DNA from: CAZWQR01 sp964638595
GTDB taxonomy: Bacteria > Patescibacteriota > Minisyncoccia > Minisyncoccales > PEYH01
Direction of reading: 5' to 3'
NCBI GenBank assembly: GCA_964638595.1
Contig: CAZWYU010000047.1
Coordinates: 1 to 23,489 of the forward strand
Length of the DNA stretch: 23,489 bases
The translations under genes and the position numbers were made by a program. The notes under the pieces are model-generated. The model was not told where the DNA came from and searched no databases. It was given only the letters and a program-made list of their open reading frames with translations. Numbering within the stretch: the first letter of the stretch is position 1; each line of letters begins with the position of its first letter. Positions 1 to 7,215 of the stretch are shown here, piece by piece.

Positions 1-27
1 TTGCTGAACCTATTTTTATTTTCTTTG

Positions 28-101
28 TCGGGGCACCCGGATTTGAACCGGGAATCACACGCACCCCATGCGTGCATGTTAGCCAATTACACTATGCCCC
101 G
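28..101 (-). tRNA. tRNA-Pro (anticodon GGG)
   Basis: Read on the minus strand the segment folds into a full cloverleaf. The acceptor stem is CGGGGCA with TGCCCCG (7 bp, with the C1-G72 pair typical of bacterial tRNA-Pro), the D-stem is GTGT/ACAT with a 9-nt loop containing GG, and the anticodon stem CACGC/GCGTG encloses the loop ATGGGGT. That loop puts GGG at positions 34-36, so it reads CCC. A 5-nt variable loop and a T-arm CCCGG-TTCAAAT-CCGGG complete it. The discriminator base is A and the 3' CCA is not encoded, so CCA must be added by the nucleotidyltransferase. Its 5' end lies 4 bases from the stop codon of the rpmB fragment. Confidence 0.96.
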
Positions 102-105
102 AAGG

Positions 106-186
106 CTATTTTGTTTTTTGCAGGGCCTTTATGCATTTAGTACAAGCTTTGACTCTTTTGCCATCAGACAAAGTCACACCATTGCG
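106..186 (-). pseudogene. Displaced 3' fragment of rpmB (L28 C-terminus)
   Basis: On the minus strand this encodes VTLSDGKRVKACTKCIKALQ and KTK followed by TAG, identical at protein level to the C-terminus of the intact rpmB at 318..506. There is no start codon and no N-terminal part, and a one-base insertion near 178 breaks the frame upstream, so it cannot make L28. The two copies are identical over about 39 nt (141-179 and 351-389). The remaining 3' part differs at seven codons, all synonymous. That pattern fits a gene end that was once selected and then displaced by an insertion or recombination at the 3' end of rpmB, rather than a fresh duplication. Confidence 0.85.
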
Positions 187-317
187 TCGCTACGCTCCTA
201 AGACACCTTCGGTTTCTTACGTCGCCGCCCAAGGCGGCTCCTATTTTCCACCACGGGAGGATACCCAATCCTCCCGACCCCTCCTGTGCCAATGGCTGAC
301 TTTTATTTTAATCAGCA
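187..317. repeat. Hairpin-rich insert between the two rpmB 3' ends
   Basis: No credible gene is visible. The stretch is visibly richer in G and C than its surroundings and contains compact hairpins: GCCGCC-CAA-GGCGGC near 223-237, and GGGAGGAT-ACCCA-ATCCTCCC near 256-276 (8-bp stem). There is also a GCGTCGCTACGC-type short palindrome near 184-196. Together with the flanking rpmB copies it looks like a small non-autonomous insertion or the remnant of a larger one. The direct repeats of the rpmB end on either side are offset by 210 bp. Confidence 0.5.
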
Positions 318-506
318 CTATTTAGTTTTTTGCAACGCTTTAATACACTTAGTACAAGCTTTGACTCTTTTGCCATCAGACAAAGTCACCCATTGGAGAT
401 TGGGCTTTTTCTTTGATTTGGGAGTCGGGTTATATTTTGACATAAGTTTATTGTACTTTCTCCCAAGGGTTGATGTTTTTCCGCAAATTGCGCATTTTTG
501 AGACAT
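318..506 (-). CDS. rpmB: 50S ribosomal protein L28
   Basis: 62-aa L28, a small basic protein of the large subunit near the E-site. It is the zinc-binding form: C5-x2-C8 at the N-terminus (MSQKCAICGK) and C51-x2-C54 near the C-terminus make a four-cysteine ribbon. The core motif VTLSDGKRVKACTKC is typical of the family, and the length is near the usual 60-80 residues. It starts at ATG (504-506) with no Shine-Dalgarno. It points away from the 104-aa gene at 627, with a shared divergent promoter region between. Its 3' end is duplicated downstream at 106-186; this copy is the one attached to the full gene body. Confidence 0.95.
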   Translation of the reverse strand: MSQKCAICGKTSTLGRKYNKLMSKYNPTPKSKKKPNLQWVTLSDGKRVKACTKCIKALQKTK

Positions 507-527
507 ATTATTTACATTAATATTACA

Positions 528-556
528 ATGCTAAATTATTTTTTTAATTTTGGCAA
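528..556 (-). promoter_or_regulatory. Possible rpmB promoter
   Basis: On the minus strand TTGCCA (551-556), a 17-bp spacer and TAGCAT (528-533) lie about 20 nt before the rpmB start. Each hexamer matches four or more consensus positions. The AT-rich background makes chance matches likely. Confidence 0.35.
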
Positions 557-562
557 GGGGGG

Positions 563-591
563 TTGACTTTCCATCGTTTTGTCGTTATATA
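563..591 (+). promoter_or_regulatory. Promoter of the 104-aa gene
   Basis: TTGACT (563-568), 17-bp spacer, TATATA (586-591), with an overlapping TATAAT at 590-595. A strong AAGGAGG (614-620) follows, six bases before the ATG at 627. A sigma-70-type promoter with a short leader is the simplest reading. Confidence 0.6.
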
Positions 592-626
592 TAATTTATC
601 TCATATATTAGTTAAGGAGGTTTATA

Positions 627-941
627 ATGGAGAGGAAAAATAAAAAGGACCAAGAGATTAGACAAGAGATTAGACAAGAGATTAAAGTAACCATTAATCT
701 TCCCATTGGAATAGATCCCAGTAGAGGTATTGTTAGAGTATTTTCTGATGAGATAAGTTATAATATCAAAAATGCTGCTCTTTTTGGGGAAGAAGGAAAG
801 GGTATAATAGCTTTTACCCATAAACTAGGAGGATTTGTCTTGTCTATGGAAATTCCGAGGGATTTAAGCCAAGAAACAATAAAGGACTATATGATAAAAA
901 AGGTTATTAAAATTTTTAGTGATGCCTATGGCAGTGCTTAA
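627..941 (+). CDS. Unrecognised 104-aa protein
   Basis: I do not recognise the family. The N-terminus is highly charged and carries a near-perfect 12-bp tandem repeat (651-684) giving EIRQ-EIRQ-EIK, which suggests recent repeat expansion inside the gene. The rest looks like a small alpha/beta domain with no membrane segment or signal peptide: beta-rich ITIN-like stretches, then a C-terminal helix after the SQETIKDY segment. It is monocistronic, with its own promoter, a consensus Shine-Dalgarno AAGGAGG six bases before ATG, and a strong terminator at 973. The strong Shine-Dalgarno contrasts with the ribosomal genes, which lack one. It is probably a real expressed gene of unknown function. Confidence 0.75.
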   Translation: MERKNKKDQEIRQEIRQEIKVTINLPIGIDPSRGIVRVFSDEISYNIKNAALFGEEGKGIIAFTHKLGGFVLSMEIPRDLSQETIKDYMIKKVIKIFSDAYGSA

Positions 942-972
942 GAGAAGACTGATGTGTGAAATATACTTTTTC

Positions 973-1005
973 GGGCAACGCGTTGCGTTGCCCATTTTGT
1001 TTTTC
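973..1005 (+). terminator. Rho-independent terminator after the 104-aa gene
   Basis: GGGCAACGC (973-981), loop GTT, GCGTTGCCC (985-993): a perfect 9-bp GC-rich stem followed by ATTTTGTTTTT. It isolates the 104-aa gene from the protease gene downstream. Confidence 0.9.
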
Positions 1006-1010
1006 TAATG

Positions 1011-1039
1011 TTTACTTGGATATTATTTTTTGTTAGAAT
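1011..1039 (+). promoter_or_regulatory. Promoter of the M50 protease gene, possibly giving a leaderless mRNA
   Basis: TTTACT (1011-1016), 17-bp spacer, TAGAAT (1034-1039). The -10 box ends only six bases before the ATG at 1046, so transcription would start at or next to the start codon. That predicts a leaderless mRNA, and there is no Shine-Dalgarno sequence to contradict it. Confidence 0.5.
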
Positions 1040-1045
1040 AACCCT

Positions 1046-1678
1046 ATGGCAGGATTAGAAATAGCTTTTATTATTATAGTGCTTTTGTTTTCTGTAATTA
1101 TTCACGAACTAGCTCATGGCTGGGTAGCTTTATCTTTGGGAGACGATACTGCCAAGATGGCTGGCCGACTGACCCTAAATCCTTTAAAACATTTAGACCC
1201 AATAGGATCTATTCTTGTGCCTGGATTTTTAATATTAATGAGTTTTTTAGGAGCAGGCGGTATTATTTTTGGCTGGGCTAAACCAGTACCAATTAATCCC
1301 TACAAATTAAGAGATAAAAGGTGGGGAGATGCCAAAGTCGCAATAGCTGGTCCGGCAGCTAATATTGCTTTGGCTTTAATCTTTGGTTTAAGTATAAGAT
1401 TTATTCCTGTATTAGTCTCAATATCTGGAATCTTTATTATTTTTCTATATATCGTCCAAATTAATCTTATTTTAGCTTTGTTCAATCTTTTGCCTGTTCC
1501 GCCTTTAGATGGTTCTCATATTCTTTTTAGTCTTTTGCCTCGTCAAGCTCAAGCAATTAAGATAGCTCTTTCCCAATATGGCTTTCTCTTTGTTTTAATA
1601 ATTGTTTTTTTCTTTTTTAATATTATAATTCAAGGAGTTCAATGGTTAACCGTGCTAATAACCGGTCTTGGAATTTGA
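1046..1678 (+). CDS. M50 family membrane zinc metalloprotease (site-2 protease type)
   Basis: 210-aa polytopic membrane protein of the S2P/M50 family, which cleaves substrates within the membrane. The zinc motif HELAH (residues 20-24) sits inside the first hydrophobic segment. The second conserved motif, NLLPVPPLDG (147-156), supplies the aspartate ligand D155. AGPAANI (101-107) is also a family hallmark, and about five or six hydrophobic segments can be seen. There is no PDZ domain, so this is the short form common in compact genomes rather than RseP. The substrate cannot be told from sequence. The TGA stop lies inside the TTGACA -35 box of the rpsL promoter, so the two transcription units abut. 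Confidence 0.92.
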   Translation: MAGLEIAFIIIVLLFSVIIHELAHGWVALSLGDDTAKMAGRLTLNPLKHLDPIGSILVPGFLILMSFLGAGGIIFGWAKPVPINPYKLRDKRWGDAKVAIAGPAANIALALIFGLSIRFIPVLVSISGIFIIFLYIVQINLILALFNLLPVPPLDGSHILFSLLPRQAQAIKIALSQYGFLFVLIIVFFFFNIIIQGVQWLTVLITGLGI

Positions 1679-1703
1679 CAAATTTTTTTGTATTTGTTAT
1701 CTT
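1675..1703 (+). promoter_or_regulatory. Promoter of the rpsL (str-type) operon
   Basis: Consensus TTGACA (1675-1680), 17-bp spacer, TATCTT (1698-1703). A small AACCTT/AAGGTT palindrome lies between it and the rpsL ATG at 1737. The -35 box overlaps the stop codon of the protease gene. Confidence 0.6.
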
Positions 1704-1736
1704 TAATGCTAAACCTTAAAGGTTCTATTTTTTATT

Positions 1737-2147
1737 ATGCCCACAATTAATCAGTTAATTAGAAAAGGAAGAAAGCAACAAAAGAAAAAGAGCAAAGCTC
1801 CGGCTTTGGGCTTTTCTTTTAATAATTTAAAAAATCGTCCTAAAAAACATAATTCTCCCTTTAAAAGAGGAGTCTGTTTAAAAGTTTTTACAGTTACTCC
1901 CAAAAAGCCTAACTCTGCCTTGAGAAAAGTAGCTAGGGTAAGATTAAGTAATGGTATGGAAGTTACAGCCTATATTCCCGGCGAAGGCCACAATTTAGAA
2001 GAGCACTCCGTTATTTTAGTAAGGGGAGGTAGGGTTAAAGATTTGCCCGGAGTAAGATATCATATAGTTAGGGGAGTGTTAGATACCGCAGGAGTAGAAG
2101 GCAAAAAACAATCTAGAAGTAGATATGGAACTAAAAAAGAACAATAA
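1737..2147 (+). CDS. rpsL: 30S ribosomal protein S12
   Basis: 136-aa S12, the decoding-centre protein that monitors codon-anticodon pairing. MPTINQLIRKGR opens the protein as in most bacteria, TPKKPNSALRK (54-64) is the loop mutated in streptomycin resistance, and PGEGHNLEEHSVILVRGGR is the second conserved loop. It is longer than the usual ~124 residues. An extra segment of about 12 residues lies between SKAPAL and KRGVC (about 24-41, with GFSFNNLKNRPKKHNSPF). K57 is lysine and S60 serine, as in wild-type S12. It is first in the operon, with rpsG six bases downstream, and there is no Shine-Dalgarno. Confidence 0.97.
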   Translation: MPTINQLIRKGRKQQKKKSKAPALGFSFNNLKNRPKKHNSPFKRGVCLKVFTVTPKKPNSALRKVARVRLSNGMEVTAYIPGEGHNLEEHSVILVRGGRVKDLPGVRYHIVRGVLDTAGVEGKKQSRSRYGTKKEQ

Positions 2148-2153
2148 AAAAAT

Positions 2154-2612
2154 ATGGCTCAATTAAAAAAGAAATCAATTGAACCTGATTCTTTGTATAA
2201 CAACATAACTGTTTCTATATTTATAAATTACATTATGCAAAGAGGTCAGAAGCAAACGGCTAAGAGAATAATCTATGGTGCTTTTGAAATTATTAAGAAG
2301 AAAACCAAGAAAGATCCAATAGAAGTTTTTGAGAAAGCCATTCAAAATATTTCTCCTATGTTAGAAGTTAGGTCCAAAAGGATTGGCGGAGCTAAATATC
2401 AGGTGCCAGTAGAAGTTTCTAAAGATAGGAGAATATCTTTAGCAATGAGATGGATTGTTGAATCAGTATCTAAAAATAAAGGCGCTATGAAAGAGAAATT
2501 AGCCAATGAATTAATTGAAGCGGCTAATAATACCGGAAAGTCTATAAAAAAGAAAGAAAACGTTCACAAAATGGCCGAAGCCAATAAGGCTTTTGCTCAT
2601 TTTGCTTGGTGA
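2154..2612 (+). CDS. rpsG: 30S ribosomal protein S7
   Basis: 152-aa S7, the primary binder of the 16S rRNA 3' domain and a wall of the E-site. The length is the family norm. The motif RIGGAKYQVPVEVSKDRR matches the conserved S7 signature, and MRWIVESVSKNKG and the C-terminal ANKAFAHFAW are also characteristic. In enterobacteria S7 represses the str operon by binding between rpsL and rpsG. Here that gap is only six bases, so no such leader fits there. The gene is followed by a 398-bp repeat-rich gap before fusA. Confidence 0.97.
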   Translation: MAQLKKKSIEPDSLYNNITVSIFINYIMQRGQKQTAKRIIYGAFEIIKKKTKKDPIEVFEKAIQNISPMLEVRSKRIGGAKYQVPVEVSKDRRISLAMRWIVESVSKNKGAMKEKLANELIEAANNTGKSIKKKENVHKMAEANKAFAHFAW

Positions 2613-3010
2613 GGACGCTCGGTAATTAATTTATCAGAGTAACGGCTCTCAAAATCCCACCTATATTCTCCCATAAGTAAAAAGTAACTGGTAACAAACC
2701 CCCACCTTAATCCTCCCCCTTAGAAAGGGGGAGGAAAGAGGAGGGGGGAAAAAAACAATCTTCCAAGAGGGAGGAAGGAAGGAATAAAATCTCCCTCCTG
2801 TGTTCTCCCATAAGTAACAAGTAACAAGTAACTGGTAAAAAACAATTTGATGATTTGATAATTTGATAATTAGCGATTTGAAAAAAAATTAATAAATTAT
2901 CAATTATCAATTATCAAATATTCAATTTTCAAATATATAAACCACATTTGTTGTTATATTGAAGCTTGTTTCAAAATTAGAAATTGAATAGAAATTAAAA
3001 ATTATTTCAC
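2613..3010. repeat. Repeat-filled gap between rpsG and fusA
   Basis: No credible gene. The gap is a mosaic of short repeats. TTCTCCCATAAGTAA with AGTAACTGGTAA occurs twice (about 2668-2697 and 2810-2838). A perfect hairpin, TCCTCCCCCTT-AGA-AAGGGGGAGGA, spans 2711-2735 and recurs at 23093 and 23161. A GGAAGGAAGG run lies near 2772. TTTGATAATTTGATAATT and ATTATCAATTATCAATTATC tracts lie at about 2845-2925. A weak palindrome TTGAAGCTTGTTTCAA (2959-2974) lies near fusA. The 11-bp hairpin could stop or pause transcription, but no long T-tract follows. I could not identify a convincing fusA promoter. Confidence 0.7.
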
Positions 3011-5116
3011 ATGCCCAGACAATTTCCTATAGAAAAATGCAGAAATATTGGTATTATTGCTCATATTGACGCCGGCAAAACCACAGTAACCGAGCGTGTT
3101 TTATTTTATACTGGCATTTCCCATAAAATTGGCGAAGTTCATGAGGGTCAAGCAATTATGGATTGGATGGAACAAGAAAGAGCCAGAGGTATTACTATTA
3201 CTTCGGCGGCAACTACTTGTTTTTGGCATTTTACAGAAGACAAAGAGAATAAAGATAGACAATATAAAATAAATATTATTGATACTCCTGGTCATATTGA
3301 TTTTACTGCAGAAGTTCAGCGTTCTATCAGAGTTTTGGATGGAGCTATTGTGGTTTTTGACGGAGTAGCTGGAGTTGAAGCTCAATCAGAAACCGTTTGG
3401 CATCAAGCAGATAAATTTTATGTACCAAGAATATGCTTTATTAATAAGATGGACAGAATGGGAGCTTCTTTTGAAAATAGCATTCAAAGTATTTGGGATA
3501 AATTAACTCCAAAAGCGGTAGCCGTCCAAATACCAATAGGCAAAGAATCTGACCTTTCAGGTGTAATAGATTTAATTAAAATGAAAGCATTAAGGTTTGA
3601 TGGCGAGCATGGGGAACAATACAGGGAAGAAGAAATTCCGGAAGATTTGAAAGATGAAGCAGAAAAATGGCGACTTAAGATGCTTGAAAAAATAGCTGCT
3701 GAAGACCATGAGCTTTTAGAAAAATATTTAGAAGGTAAAAAATTGGAGGTTTCCGAAATTAGAACAGCCTTAAGAAAAAGTGTTTTGAACTATGATTTAG
3801 TGCCAGTTTTTTGCGGTTCAGCTTTAAAAAATAAAGGTATTCAGCCTTTACTTGATGCGGTGTTATATTATTTTCCAAGTCCACAAGATTTGCCGCCTGT
3901 TCAAGGAAAAAATTCAAAAACAGGAGAATCTTTAGAGATAAATCATTTAGACGAAGAGCCCTTTGCCGCTTTAGCTTTTAAAGTAGCGACCGACCCTTAT
4001 GTTGGCGCTTTAACTTATTTTCGGATTTATTCAGGCAAATTAGAAGCCGGGAGTAACCAGATTTTTTTGAATTCCATTAACGGTAAAAAGGTTAGAATCG
4101 GCCGGATAGTTAGAATGCACGCTAATCATCGAGAAGAAGTTCAAGAGCTTTATGCTGGAGACATAGCTGCTGCTATTGGATTAAAAGATGTTGAAACTGG
4201 ACACACAATTTGTGATCCAGATCTGCCTATTATTTTAGAGAGCATTAGTTTTCCCGAGCCGGTTATTTCTACCAGGATAGAACCAAAATCAAAAGCAGAC
4301 CAAGAAAAACTTGGTTTAGCTTTAAAAAAACTAGCAGAAGAAGATCCAACTTTTAAAATAAAAACCGATGAGGAAACAGGTGAGACTATTATTTCTGGTA
4401 TGGGTGAACTTCATTTAGAAATTTTAGTGGATAGAATGAAAAAAGAATTTAAAGTGGAAGCTAATGTTGGCCGCCCTCAAGTTGCCTATAAAGAAACTAT
4501 TACTGCCCAAGCCGAAGCAGAAGGTAAATATATTAGACAAAGCGGTGGCCGTGGTCAATATGGGCATGTTTGGTTAAGAATTGAGCCGAAAGAAAGAGGG
4601 GAAGGATTTGAATTTATAGATGAAATTAAAGGTGGCATAATTCCTAAAGAGTTTATTCCAGCTGTTAGAAAGGGAGTAATTGAAGCCACAGATAGAGGTG
4701 TTTTGGCTGGCTATTCTTTGGTGGATTTAGAAGTTGCCCTTTATGACGGCTCTTTTCATGAAGTAGACTCTTCTGAAGCGGCTTTCAAAATTGCAGGTTC
4801 TTTTGCTTTGCAACAAGCCGTAAAATTAGCTAAGCCGGTTTTATTGGAACCGGTTATGAAATTAGAGGTAACTATTCCAGTAGAATTCTTTGGTGACATA
4901 GTTGGAGATTTAAATTCTAGAAGAGGCCAAATTAAAGAAAGTTTTGACAGAGCTAAAATGAAAGTAGTTGAGGCAAATGTTCCTATGGCCGAGATGTTTG
5001 GCTATGCCACTTCTCTTCGTTCTATGACTCATGGCAGAGGGGTCTTTACAATGGAGTTTGATTCTTATAAAATAGTTCCAAGTAATATTACACAGCAAAT
5101 TGTGGAGGGAAGATAA
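3011..5116 (+). CDS. fusA: Elongation factor G
   Basis: 701-aa translational GTPase that drives ribosome translocation and, with RRF, ribosome recycling. The G1 loop AHIDAGKT is at residues 17-24, switch I has RGITITSAATT, and DTPGHIDF and NKMD give G3 and G4. Domain IV carries GQYGHVWL, and the C-terminal domain has SLRSMTHGRGVFTMEFDSY, both standard for bacterial EF-G. The full length matches the family, so it should be functional. It starts at ATG after TTATTTCAC with no Shine-Dalgarno. It keeps its usual place between rpsG and tuf, but with a small unknown gene inserted before tuf. Confidence 0.98.
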   Translation: MPRQFPIEKCRNIGIIAHIDAGKTTVTERVLFYTGISHKIGEVHEGQAIMDWMEQERARGITITSAATTCFWHFTEDKENKDRQYKINIIDTPGHIDFTAEVQRSIRVLDGAIVVFDGVAGVEAQSETVWHQADKFYVPRICFINKMDRMGASFENSIQSIWDKLTPKAVAVQIPIGKESDLSGVIDLIKMKALRFDGEHGEQYREEEIPEDLKDEAEKWRLKMLEKIAAEDHELLEKYLEGKKLEVSEIRTALRKSVLNYDLVPVFCGSALKNKGIQPLLDAVLYYFPSPQDLPPVQGKNSKTGESLEINHLDEEPFAALAFKVATDPYVGALTYFRIYSGKLEAGSNQIFLNSINGKKVRIGRIVRMHANHREEVQELYAGDIAAAIGLKDVETGHTICDPDLPIILESISFPEPVISTRIEPKSKADQEKLGLALKKLAEEDPTFKIKTDEETGETIISGMGELHLEILVDRMKKEFKVEANVGRPQVAYKETITAQAEAEGKYIRQSGGRGQYGHVWLRIEPKERGEGFEFIDEIKGGIIPKEFIPAVRKGVIEATDRGVLAGYSLVDLEVALYDGSFHEVDSSEAAFKIAGSFALQQAVKLAKPVLLEPVMKLEVTIPVEFFGDIVGDLNSRRGQIKESFDRAKMKVVEANVPMAEMFGYATSLRSMTHGRGVFTMEFDSYKIVPSNITQQIVEGR

Positions 5117-5129
5117 TTAATTTTCTTTT

Positions 5130-5378
5130 ATGAATTTACAAGAAATTAAAAAACTGTTAGAAAAGAATACTAAACTTATTATTATAGAAAATGATAAACC
5201 AATAATGGTTATTTCTTCTTTAAATAATGAGTCTAATCAGAAAGAACTTGAGCTTGATAAAAAATCAATTGAGACTAACATTAAAGAAGAAAAACCGGAT
5301 ATTTTCCAGAGTACTGAAGTAATAGCTAAAGAAGAATTGCCAGTGGACGAATTGAGACTTGAAGATTTGCCTTTTTAG
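5130..5378 (+). CDS. Unrecognised 82-aa acidic protein between fusA and tuf
   Basis: I do not recognise the family with confidence. Residues 1-31 form a small helix-strand unit, LQEIKKLLEKNTKLIIIEND and then KPIMVISSL, loosely like the N-terminal part of Phd/YefM-type antitoxins. A lysine/glutamate-rich linker follows, and then an acidic C-terminus ending LRLEDLPF. That tip resembles the acidic, phenylalanine-ended tip of SSB (consensus DDIPF), but the likeness is short. It lies 13 bp after fusA and its 3' end contains the proposed tuf promoters. No partner toxin gene is next to it. Its position between two elongation-factor genes suggests co-expression with fusA. Confidence 0.7.
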   Translation: MNLQEIKKLLEKNTKLIIIENDKPIMVISSLNNESNQKELELDKKSIETNIKEEKPDIFQSTEVIAKEELPVDELRLEDLPF

Positions 5379-5387
5379 TGATATAAT
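5359..5387 (+). promoter_or_regulatory. Upstream tuf promoter candidate
   Basis: TTGAAG (5359-5364), 17-bp spacer, perfect TATAAT (5382-5387), overlapping the last codons of the 82-aa gene. Confidence 0.45.
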
Positions 5388-5398
5388 CAAAAAAGGTC

Positions 5399-5426
5399 TT
5401 GACTTCTTTTTGTTTTGAGTTAAAAT
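5399..5426 (+). promoter_or_regulatory. Downstream tuf promoter candidate
   Basis: TTGACT (5399-5404), 16-bp spacer, TAAAAT (5421-5426). With the candidate just upstream it would give tuf tandem promoters, consistent with the very high EF-Tu demand. An AT-rich inverted repeat (TTATTTAA with TTAAATAA, AATTATT with AATAATT) fills the leader from about 5428 to 5466. Confidence 0.55.
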
Positions 5427-5473
5427 ATTATTTAACTGAATTATTATTATTAAAATAATTAAATAAAATTATT

Positions 5474-6673
5474 ATGGCCGAAAAAGCAAAATTTGAAAGA
5501 AATAAACCGCATATTAATGTAGGAACTATTGGTCATGTTGACCATGGAAAAACCACTTTAACAGCAGCTATCCTTAAAGCTATGAAACTTAAGGGTTTTA
5601 GTGCTTCTGATAAAGGAATTGATCAGATAGATGCAGCTCCTGAAGAAAAGAGTCGCGGTTTGACTATTAATATTGCCCACGTTGAATATGAAACCGAAAA
5701 TAGGCATTATGCTCACATTGACTGTCCAGGACATAGTGATTATATAAAAAATATGATTACTGGCGCAGCCCAAATGGACGGCGCTATTCTTGTAGTTTCT
5801 GCGGTTGATGGGCCGATGCCTCAAACTAGAGAGCATCTCTTGCTTGCTCGCCAAGTTGGAGTACCTGCAATTGTTGTCTTTTTGAATAAGTGTGATTCAG
5901 TAGATGATTCGGAGATGATTGATTTAGTTGAATCAGAAGTCAGGGAGCTTTTAAAAAAATACGATTTTCCCGGAGATGAAGTTCCTATAATTAGAGGTTC
6001 TGCACTTAAATCTTTAGACGCTGAATCTGCTGAAGACGAAAAAGTAAAACCAATATACGATTTACTAAAATCAGTAGATGAATATTTTCCAGAGCCAGAG
6101 AGAGATATTGATAAACCATTTTTAATGGCAGTAGAGGATGTCTTTTCAATTGAAGGAAGGGGAACGGTGGCTACCGGTAGAATTGAGAGAGGAATTGTCA
6201 AAGCAGGGGAAGAGGTTGAATTAGTTGGCATTAAACCAACTTCAAAAACTACTGCTGTAAGTATTGAAATGTTTAATAAATCTTTAGATGAGGGCAGAGC
6301 TGGCGACAATGCCGGAGTACTTTTGAGGGGTTTAAAAAAGGAAGATGTGGAAAGAGGACAGGTTTTAGCAAAAACGGGTAGTATTACTCCCCATACTGAA
6401 TTTGAAGCTGAAATTTATTCCCTAAGCAAAGAAGAAGGTGGCAGACACACTCCTTTTTTCAGCGGTTATAAACCTCAATTTTATATTAGAACTACCGATA
6501 TTACTGGTGACTTGAATTTAGCCAAAGGAACAGAAATGGTGATGCCAGGCGATACCGCTAATGTTTCAGTCAAATTGATTGCCCCAGTGGCACTAGAGGA
6601 AAAGCAGAGATTTGCCATTAGAGAAGGTGGAAAAACTGTTGCTTCAGGTTTGGTTACTAAAATAATTAAATAA
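5474..6673 (+). CDS. tuf: Elongation factor Tu
   Basis: 399-aa GTPase that delivers aminoacyl-tRNA to the ribosomal A-site. GHVDHGKT (20-27) is the G1 loop, RGLTINIAHVEYET is switch I (isoleucine is more usual than this leucine), and DCPGHSDYIKNM is G3/switch II. NKCD gives G4, and domains 2 and 3 follow with GRGTVATGRIERG and the C-terminal REGGKTVASGLVTKII. The length is normal. The start is ATG at 5474, before AEKAKFERNKPHINVGTIG. No Shine-Dalgarno is present despite the expected high expression. Two promoter-like sequences precede it, and rpsJ follows after 55 bp. Confidence 0.98.
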   Translation: MAEKAKFERNKPHINVGTIGHVDHGKTTLTAAILKAMKLKGFSASDKGIDQIDAAPEEKSRGLTINIAHVEYETENRHYAHIDCPGHSDYIKNMITGAAQMDGAILVVSAVDGPMPQTREHLLLARQVGVPAIVVFLNKCDSVDDSEMIDLVESEVRELLKKYDFPGDEVPIIRGSALKSLDAESAEDEKVKPIYDLLKSVDEYFPEPERDIDKPFLMAVEDVFSIEGRGTVATGRIERGIVKAGEEVELVGIKPTSKTTAVSIEMFNKSLDEGRAGDNAGVLLRGLKKEDVERGQVLAKTGSITPHTEFEAEIYSLSKEEGGRHTPFFSGYKPQFYIRTTDITGDLNLAKGTEMVMPGDTANVSVKLIAPVALEEKQRFAIREGGKTVASGLVTKIIK

Positions 6674-6728
6674 AAAACAGGATTTTTCTCTTAAGAGAGA
6701 CACTACTGTTAAAATTAGTTCATTTAAG

Positions 6729-7085
6729 ATGCCGGTAAAAAAGCAGAAAACGAAATTAATAAAAAAGAAAGAGGAAATAGTGCCTCAAAAAATTAGGATT
6801 AAGCTAAGAGCTTATGATAATAAGGTCTTAGATAAAAGTGCTAATCAAATCATTGAGACAGTAAAGCGTTTCGGTGCAGAAATTTCGGGTCCTATTCCTT
6901 TACCAACAGAAATTCGCAAATATACTGTTAATCGCTCTACTTTTGTTCACAAAGATGCTAGAGAGCAATATGAAGTTAGGGTGCACAAGAGGCTAATTGA
7001 CATTTTTGGGGCAGACCAGCGAGCGATAGAATCCTTAACCAATCTTAATCTTCCAAAAGGAGTAGATATTCAACTTAAGATTTAA
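6729..7085 (+). CDS. rpsJ: 30S ribosomal protein S10
   Basis: 118-aa S10 (NusE), a 30S head protein that also serves in transcription antitermination with NusB. The core KIRIKLRAYDNKVLDKSANQ and GPIPLPTEIRKYTVNRS are diagnostic. The N-terminus carries about 20 extra residues, mostly lysine (PVKKQKTKLIKKKEEIVPQ), compared with the ~102-aa norm. A small TCTC-TTAA-GAGA palindrome at 6687-6698 precedes it. It is separated from rplC by 317 bp of structured DNA, whereas in most bacteria the two genes are close together. Confidence 0.97.
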   Translation: MPVKKQKTKLIKKKEEIVPQKIRIKLRAYDNKVLDKSANQIIETVKRFGAEISGPIPLPTEIRKYTVNRSTFVHKDAREQYEVRVHKRLIDIFGADQRAIESLTNLNLPKGVDIQLKI

Positions 7086-7200
7086 GGGGTTAAGTCCAGG
7101 ACACTTAACTGTGTTCTTGAAAAACCTTTGTTATCCAATTGTACTGGATACTAACCCTTGAAAGTATTTTTAGAATACCGGGTTAGTGCCCGGTATTTTG
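7086..7200 (+). promoter_or_regulatory. Candidate attenuator in the rpsJ-rplC gap
   Basis: Just after the rpsJ stop the RNA could form GTTAAGT/ACTTAAC (7089-7109, 7-nt loop) and TATCCA/TGGATA (7132-7150, 7-nt loop). ACTAACCC (7150-7157) can pair with GGGGTTA at 7086-7092 (GGGTTA/TAACCC core) or, perfectly over 8 bp, with GGGTTAGT (7180-7187). The latter is the 5' arm and loop of the terminator at 7174-7197. These pairings are mutually exclusive, the arrangement expected of an antiterminator/terminator switch. A second GGGTTAGT lies at 7232-7239. The sensing ligand is not evident; L4, which controls the S10 operon leader in gamma-proteobacteria, is one possibility. Confidence 0.45.
7174..7200 (+). 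terminator. Intrinsic terminator between rpsJ and rplC
   Basis: AATACCGGG (7174-7182), loop TTAGTG, CCCGGTATT (7189-7197), then TTG and TTAAAA. The stem is a perfect 9 bp but the T-tract is short, so read-through to rplC is likely. Confidence 0.65.
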
Positions 7201-7215
7201 TTAAAACAGAACAAG

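Noticed and set aside
1..201. A plus-strand 66-codon frame at the left end
   Set aside because: It reads through the antisense of tRNA-Pro and the rpmB fragment; no start signal or family likeness.
5821..6309. A 162-codon open frame on the minus strand inside tuf
   Set aside because: It is antisense to a strongly conserved gene, with no start signals and no recognisable protein features; it reflects codon bias of tuf.
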